64,000 bases of DNA, taken from assembly GCA_023663525.1 (NCBI GenBank), contig JAMPHF010000001.1, positions 263,710-327,709 on the forward strand. The letters run 5' to 3'. The position numbers were made by a program, and so were the translations under genes. A model generated the notes under the pieces. It was given only the letters and a program-made list of their open reading frames with translations, was not told the origin of the DNA and made no database searches. Below are positions 59,117-64,000 of the stretch, one piece after another; within the stretch, counting starts at the first letter, position 1, and every line of letters begins with the position of its first letter. This stretch comes from Bacteroides sp. Lineage in GTDB: Bacteria; Bacteroidota; Bacteroidia; Bacteroidales; Muribaculaceae.

Positions 59117-61288
59117 ATGAGTTCGACAAATCCACCCAAAAGCCCACAGCCAAACAAGAAAATGGGCGGGATAAAATTCAGCATGTACTGGGCATACGCC
59201 ATCATCATTGTGTTTCTGCTCGGTATGCTGTATATAGATGACAACTCCATCACCAAGGAGGTGAGTTTCACGAAATTTGAAGATTATGTGAAGCATGGTG
59301 GGGTAGGCGATATGACTGTCTACACCAACACCAATCGCGTTGAAGCAGTGTTGTCAGATTCGCTTGCCGGCGAGATTTTTCCTGAGAGCCAGTATCAGAG
59401 CGGTAAAGGGACTGTCGCGAAAATCGTGACCGACATCCCTTCGGCTGACCGACTGATGGATAAGATTGATCTATGGAAGGAGGAAGGATTCTACAAGGGA
59501 AACGTCAAATATGAGAAATCGTCGGAATATTCGACACTGCTCTTTACCTTTGGTCCTGTCATCCTTTTGGTTGCCTTGTGGTTCTTCATGATGCGACGCA
59601 TGTCAGGCGGAGCGAGTGGCGGCGGTCCCGGCGGTGTTTTCAATGTCGGGAAATCCAAACCTAAGGTGTTCGATAAGGGTGAGGGTACGAATGTCACGTT
59701 TAAAGATGTGGCCGGTCTTACAGAAGCCAAGACTGAGATTCGCGAGATTGTTGAATTTCTTCGTAATCCACAACGCTACACGGATTTGGGCGCAAAAATT
59801 CCCAAAGGTGCACTCCTCGTGGGCCCTCCCGGAACAGGCAAGACACTGCTTGCAAAGGCGGTGGCAGGCGAGGCGAATGTGCCGTTCTTCTCAATGTCCG
59901 GTTCTGATTTCGTCGAGATGTTTGTCGGCGTCGGTGCGTCGCGTGTCCGCGATCTTTTCCGTCAAGCCAAAGAGAAAGCTCCGTGCATTGTGTTCATTGA
60001 CGAGATTGATGCCGTCGGTCGTGCCAGAGGTAAGAACCCCAATATGGGTGCTAACGATGAGCGCGAGAACACTCTCAATCAGCTCCTGACCGAGATGGAC
60101 GGTTTCGGGACAAACAGTGGTGTCATTATACTCGCTGCCACGAACCGTGCCGATATACTGGACAAGGCATTGCTTCGTGCCGGGCGTTTTGACCGTCAGA
60201 TAAATGTTGACCTCCCGGAACTGAAGGATCGAATTGAGGTTTTCAACGTGCATTTGCGCAACATCAAGACTGATGATTCGGTCGATGTTGATCTCATGGC
60301 GCGACAGACAGCCGGATTCTCAGGCGCGGACATTGCCAATGTCTGCAACGAGGCAGCTCTGATAGCTGCGCGAGGCAACAAAAAGGCCGTTGACCGTGAC
60401 AGCTTCATGGCAGCGATTGACAGAATCATTGGTGGTCTTGAGCATAGTTCAAAGATTATCTCAGATGAGGAGAAAAGAGCGATAGCTATTCATGAGGCGG
60501 GACACGCAACCGTGTCGTGGTTTCTTGAATATTCCAATGAGATGGTCAAAGTTTCGATTGTCCCGCGCGGTATGGCTCTCGGAGCTGCGTGGTATATGCC
60601 TGAGGAACGACAGATCACACCTTTGCAGGCCCTGCTCGACCAGATGTGCATGACACTTGCCGGACGTGCTGCCGAGGAGCTGACTCTCGGTCAGATCTCA
60701 ACCGGTGCGCTCAATGATTTGGAAAAAGTCACCAAGATGGCTTATGCGATAGTCGTTTACTACGGCATGAGTGACAAGATTCCCAACGTGTGCTACTATG
60801 ATTCGACCGGTCAGGCTTACGGATTCTCTAAACCTTATGGCGGTGAGCGCGCGAAGCAGATTGATGATGAGGTGTCTCGTCTGATTCAGGAGCAATATGA
60901 GCGTGCCAAACAGATTCTCACGGAGCATAAGGAAGGTCATGCCAAACTTGCCGAGACCTTGCTTACGAAGGAGGTTATGTATGCCGAGGATCTTGTGACT
61001 ATATTTGGCAAGCGCAAGTGGAAATCACGCACAGAGGAGATCATGCGTCTCCAGAACGAGCGGGAGGCCAAGCGTGCTCTTGAGGAGTCAAAAAAGGAGG
61101 CAGAGTCATCCACAGCAAGCAACAGCGACAACGCTCCCAATGCCACAGAGGTTGTTGATGTGGTCGCTACTTCAGTCGAGGAAACATCTGTGCCTCCCAA
61201 TGATCAGAAACCGCATGATTCAAAAAAAGAGAATAACGACAAGAAAGATGAAGAAGCCGGACCGACACCTCCTCCATATATGAAATAA
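59117..61288 (+). CDS. ftsH: ATP-dependent zinc metalloprotease FtsH
   Basis: 723 residues. Transmembrane helices near 18-38 and 137-152 flank a periplasmic domain. The AAA module has [18 protein letters not shown] and an ATNRADILD sensor. The peptidase has HEAGH near 458. The C-terminus is long, charged and low in complexity, as in other Bacteroidetes FtsH. Degrades damaged or regulatory membrane proteins. Confidence 0.97.
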   Translation: MSSTNPPKSPQPNKKMGGIKFSMYWAYAIIIVFLLGMLYIDDNSITKEVSFTKFEDYVKHGGVGDMTVYTNTNRVEAVLSDSLAGEIFPESQYQSGKGTVAKIVTDIPSADRLMDKIDLWKEEGFYKGNVKYEKSSEYSTLLFTFGPVILLVALWFFMMRRMSGGASGGGPGGVFNVGKSKPKVFDKGEGTNVTFKDVAGLTEAKTEIREIVEFLRNPQRYTDLGAKIPKGALLVGPPGTGKTLLAKAVAGEANVPFFSMSGSDFVEMFVGVGASRVRDLFRQAKEKAPCIVFIDEIDAVGRARGKNPNMGANDERENTLNQLLTEMDGFGTNSGVIILAATNRADILDKALLRAGRFDRQINVDLPELKDRIEVFNVHLRNIKTDDSVDVDLMARQTAGFSGADIANVCNEAALIAARGNKKAVDRDSFMAAIDRIIGGLEHSSKIISDEEKRAIAIHEAGHATVSWFLEYSNEMVKVSIVPRGMALGAAWYMPEERQITPLQALLDQMCMTLAGRAAEELTLGQISTGALNDLEKVTKMAYAIVVYYGMSDKIPNVCYYDSTGQAYGFSKPYGGERAKQIDDEVSRLIQEQYERAKQILTEHKEGHAKLAETLLTKEVMYAEDLVTIFGKRKWKSRTEEIMRLQNEREAKRALEESKKEAESSTASNSDNAPNATEVVDVVATSVEETSVPPNDQKPHDSKKENNDKKDEEAGPTPPPYMK

Positions 61289-61331
61289 AAATTTCTTGTA
61301 AGATTTTTGCGTTATCGCACCATTTTGCCAC

Positions 61332-61376
61332 AACAGGGTCATTAACTTTGTCACGAACAAATTTAATGATCCTGTT
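61332..61376 (+). promoter_or_regulatory. palindrome around a promoter
   Basis: AACAGGGTCATTAA (61332-61345) and TTAATGATCCTGTT (61363-61376) form an inverted repeat with one mismatch. The TAACTTTG -7 box lies at 61343-61350, at the edge of its left arm and extending into the loop. A repressor site or leader hairpin for the gene at 61380 is likely. Confidence 0.5.
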
Positions 61377-61379
61377 ACT

Positions 61380-61910
61380 ATGAAAAACTCATCCCAACAA
61401 ACATCCGTATCTAAAAATCCGTCCTCGCTCAGCCAATTGACGGCTGCCGCTCGCAGAGCCACGTTTCCCGTTTCGAAGAAATTTTATGCTTCTATCGTTG
61501 ACCGTGTGACCGAAGTATGCTCATTATTCCCTTCGTTATCATTATCCGTAACGATGGCCGCGATTGATGAATATATGGTTGACGGTAGAATCCCGGAAAT
61601 GGCTTCCGGAAGTGAAATCGTAATGATATTTACACTATTGCGTTCTGAAATCAATCGTGCGATGGCGAGGTCGGTTGCAGCCCGCAGTAGAGCTGCACAT
61701 CGTAAGTCGGCTGCTGCGGATAATGATGGCGACAAAGCTATAAAAATGACGCCGCCTACTGTGGAGAACGCTGATGACGAGACTGAAAAAAGGATGCCGC
61801 CACCGGCATCCTATGAAATTTTATCCCGATCCCGGCGCAGGGCAATCGAACGCGAGAAGCGGCGACTGTCACGCCGCAGGATCAAGCCCTTATGTGGGAA
61901 AAAAGGGTAG
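61380..61910 (+). CDS. unknown Bacteroidales protein (176 aa)
   Basis: Not recognised. Serine-rich N-terminus, helical core with MAAIDEYMVDGRIPEM and IFTLLRSEINRAMARSVAARSRAAHRK (read in parts), then a disordered basic tail (RSRRRAIEREKRRLSRRR). The alanine/arginine-rich helix resembles small proteins found near mobile DNA in Bacteroides, without a known function. Ends three bases before the convergent fbp gene. Confidence 0.6.
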   Translation: MKNSSQQTSVSKNPSSLSQLTAAARRATFPVSKKFYASIVDRVTEVCSLFPSLSLSVTMAAIDEYMVDGRIPEMASGSEIVMIFTLLRSEINRAMARSVAARSRAAHRKSAAADNDGDKAIKMTPPTVENADDETEKRMPPPASYEILSRSRRRAIEREKRRLSRRRIKPLCGKKG

Positions 61911-61913
61911 CTG

Positions 61914-63929
61914 TCACATCGTTATCTTCCCTGAATTGCGTTCCTTGATTATGCCGTGGCGGAAGGCGTAGAGCAATTCCGTGAGTTCATCAATCTGGCT
62001 TTGCAGGATTTTGCCTTTGTCAGTGTCGCGGACACGTAAGCGTTGAGATGTCTGTTCGACCATTTTAGTCGAGCGCACGATGTCGGTGCCGCTTCTGATG
62101 GCTTCTTCCTCAGATATGAACGGTTCGTGCTCAACCAGCTCAAAGTTGCTGCTGTGGTAGATCAATGTATAGCCTGCTATGCCTGTGGTCTTATGGTATG
62201 CTTTGGCGAAGCCTCCGTCGATGACCATCAGCTTGCCGTTAGCGCGGATGGGGCTTTCACCTTTTTGAGTTCTGACGGGGACATGTCCGTTGATGATGTG
62301 TCTTTGATTACCGTCCACACCAAATTCGTCAAGGATCATGTCGCATATTTCCTCTTTCTGTCGCAGCGTGTAGTAGTGACCCTTCTCCTCCTTGTGTGCT
62401 TCGGGATTCTTGATGAAATAACGCTCGAATGTCGTCATCTTGCTCTTATCGAACAGCGGAGAGTCGGGACCGCACCATAGATACCAATAATAGTCACGGG
62501 CATAGTCCTTTTCTTCGGTCGGCGTATCATCATTGAAAGCCGAGCGTACCAACATGCCTATCTGATGAAAAAGCTCGCGTCCGCGATATTTTTTACCATT
62601 GACAGTCACATCCTTGAGTGTCCCGTCGGCGTTGAGTGGCATGGATGCGTGGAAAAGAAGATTGGAATTGTAGATTCCATACATGCAGCCATGACTGAAA
62701 AGCAGTGAGATGTGACGTTTAAGCCCCGTGCTGACTGTAAACGAGTGGTGGAGCTTGTCAATCAGGTCGCGTTCTTCGTCCGTGAGGCGATATGGATCTT
62801 TCGGGTCTATGGTTGGGAAATTCATATCGCTCATCTCGTATGTCTTACCATCAATCTCGACAGTCCCCTTCTCAAAGTCTATTTTGTCAAGGAGATTGCG
62901 GTCGGTCATCTGCCATTCGGGGTGCTTCATGGTCATTGCACCCTCAAGTTTGAACTGAATGACGGCGATGGCCTTGTGCATCTGAGCCATCAGCCGGAGA
63001 GTCTTTTCGGGATGTTCCGTCTGCTCGGCATCTACGTGGGGAGCGAACTCCGTGCAAGGATCGTCGGCATACGTCTCCATGGCCATTGTGGCGAGAGGAA
63101 GCAGATTTATACCATAACCGTCCTCAAGTGTGGCGAGATTGGCATAGCGGAGCGACACACGGATAACGTTGGCAATGCAACATGTATTGCCTGCGGCTGC
63201 ACCCATCCACAATATGTCGTGATTACCCCACTGTATGTCCCAGTTACCGTAATGACACAGGGTATCCATTATTATATGTGCACCCGGACCACGGTCATAC
63301 ACATCGCCGAGTATGTGGAGCTGGTCGATGCTCAGTTTCTGTATCACCTTGCACATGGCCACGATGAAAGCGTCGGCCTGACCTGTCGAGATGATTGTCT
63401 CGATGATGCGGTTGAAATATGCCTGCTTGTCATACTCTCCGCGCTCCTCGTGGAGAAGTTCTTCGAGTATGTAGGCAAACTCTTTGGGCAGGGCTTTTCT
63501 CACTTTCGAGCGTGTGTATTTGGACGACACGCTCTGACACACCTTTATGAGCTGATGGAGGGTGATGTTGTAAAAATCCTCCATATTTTCCTCTGTCGAG
63601 CGGATAATCTGCATCTTTTCCTCGGGATAGTAGATGAGCGAGCAGAGCTGCCGGATTTCGCTCTCGCGCATTGATGTGCCGTAGATGTCGGTCACCTTAC
63701 GCTTGATGTTGCCCGATGCGTTTTTGAGGATATGACGGAAAGCCTCATGCTCCCCGTGGAGATCGGCCACGAAATGCTCCGTCCCCTTCGGGAGATTCAT
63801 GATTGCCTCAAGGTTGATTATTTCTGTGCTTGCTGAACTTATGTCAGGAAAAGTCTGAGCCAGGAGTTCGAGAATGCGACGGTCATTCTCGGCTCTTTCA
63901 GAAGTGACTTTTGTGTCGATGGGTGACAT
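61914..63929 (-). CDS. fbp: fructose-1,6-bisphosphatase class III
   Basis: 671 residues from MSPIDTKVTS at 63929; the frame extends to 63962 through the 20-base upstream element. Metallophosphatase motifs are seen as FVADLHGEHEAF near 52, LGDVYDRGPGAH near 202 and WGNHDILWMGAAAG near 230, then INGHVPVR and VIDGGFAKAYHKTTG late. Class III is the Bacteroidetes/Firmicutes type. Dephosphorylates fructose 1,6-bisphosphate in gluconeogenesis. Confidence 0.96.
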   Translation of the reverse strand: MSPIDTKVTSERAENDRRILELLAQTFPDISSASTEIINLEAIMNLPKGTEHFVADLHGEHEAFRHILKNASGNIKRKVTDIYGTSMRESEIRQLCSLIYYPEEKMQIIRSTEENMEDFYNITLHQLIKVCQSVSSKYTRSKVRKALPKEFAYILEELLHEERGEYDKQAYFNRIIETIISTGQADAFIVAMCKVIQKLSIDQLHILGDVYDRGPGAHIIMDTLCHYGNWDIQWGNHDILWMGAAAGNTCCIANVIRVSLRYANLATLEDGYGINLLPLATMAMETYADDPCTEFAPHVDAEQTEHPEKTLRLMAQMHKAIAVIQFKLEGAMTMKHPEWQMTDRNLLDKIDFEKGTVEIDGKTYEMSDMNFPTIDPKDPYRLTDEERDLIDKLHHSFTVSTGLKRHISLLFSHGCMYGIYNSNLLFHASMPLNADGTLKDVTVNGKKYRGRELFHQIGMLVRSAFNDDTPTEEKDYARDYYWYLWCGPDSPLFDKSKMTTFERYFIKNPEAHKEEKGHYYTLRQKEEICDMILDEFGVDGNQRHIINGHVPVRTQKGESPIRANGKLMVIDGGFAKAYHKTTGIAGYTLIYHSSNFELVEHEPFISEEEAIRSGTDIVRSTKMVEQTSQRLRVRDTDKGKILQSQIDELTELLYAFRHGIIKERNSGKITM

Positions 63930-63955
63930 GGATATAGCTTTATGGTTAAGAGTGT

Positions 63956-63975
63956 GTCTCATAACAAAAGTTAAA
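63956..63975. repeat. 20-base element upstream of fbp, shared with dgt
   Basis: GTCTCATAACAAAAGTTAAA, one mismatch from the copy at 50075-50094. It lies 27 bases before the fbp start; on the minus strand it reads as a TAAC-rich, promoter-like sequence. Confidence 0.45.
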
Positions 63976-64000
63976 CCGAGGGCGACGCAATCTTTGAGGG

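Noticed and set aside
62712..63674. 320-residue plus-strand open frame opposite fbp
   Set aside because: Antisense of an intact class III fructose-bisphosphatase.

Overview
The window is chromosomal DNA of a Bacteroidota bacterium, order Bacteroidales and quite possibly Muribaculaceae (the family is an inference). Signs are recurring TAnnTTTG -7 promoter boxes, few Shine-Dalgarno sequences, a NigD-like lipoprotein, class III fructose-bisphosphatase, a Kor/Vor-type 2-oxoacid:ferredoxin oxidoreductase and a Bacteroidetes-type phage integrase. About two thirds of it (1 to about 42,672) is one temperate siphophage-like prophage whose left end lies outside the window. The remaining third is ordinary chromosome.

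Prophage, left to right. 1-7235 (minus): tape measure, tail chaperone with a -1 frameshift signal, a tRNA-like element, tail tube, neck proteins, capsid, head fibre and scaffold. 7476-11763 (plus): a cassette of small unknown genes ending in an ADP-ribosylglycohydrolase. 11794-20106 (minus): a MuF head protein carrying a C-terminal ADP-ribosyltransferase domain, then portal, both terminase subunits, a glycosyltransferase and a ParB-like protein. 20223-38305 (minus): the early region, with VRR-NUC, SSB, MazG, a cytosine methyltransferase, a frameshifted helicase-methyltransferase, a DnaC-like loader, an initiator gene that seems to contain the origin, MBL nuclease, RecT and an SbcC-like ATPase. 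38336-38475: divergent promoters and operators. 38476-41281 (plus): genes probably expressed in the lysogen (S24 repressor, HsdR-N-like nuclease domain, lipoprotein, HTH protein). 41309-42457: integrase, followed by arm-site repeats and a junction at the 3' end of mnmE.

The system I find most worth following is the pair formed by the virion-associated MuF-ART protein (11794-14658) and the convergent ADP-ribosylglycohydrolase (10640-11422). The two are separated only by a bidirectional terminator and a 113-codon unknown gene. A transferase probably delivered with the capsid would sit beside an enzyme of the class that removes ADP-ribose. That resembles toxin/immunity logic, or a T4 Alt-like takeover function with an off switch.

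Chromosome. mnmE, an HsdR-N-like protein and holA; an AGCS symporter / TPM protein / dGTPase operon; fructose-bisphosphate aldolase; a korABCD-type operon with a small MITE-like element abutting its last stop codon; a NigD-like lipoprotein; a LolD-like ATPase; pfkA; a cyclophilin lipoprotein; tRNA-Glu(CTC); rsfS-ftsH; an unknown gene behind a palindromic promoter; and fbp. No rRNA, CRISPR array or insertion sequence with a transposase was seen.
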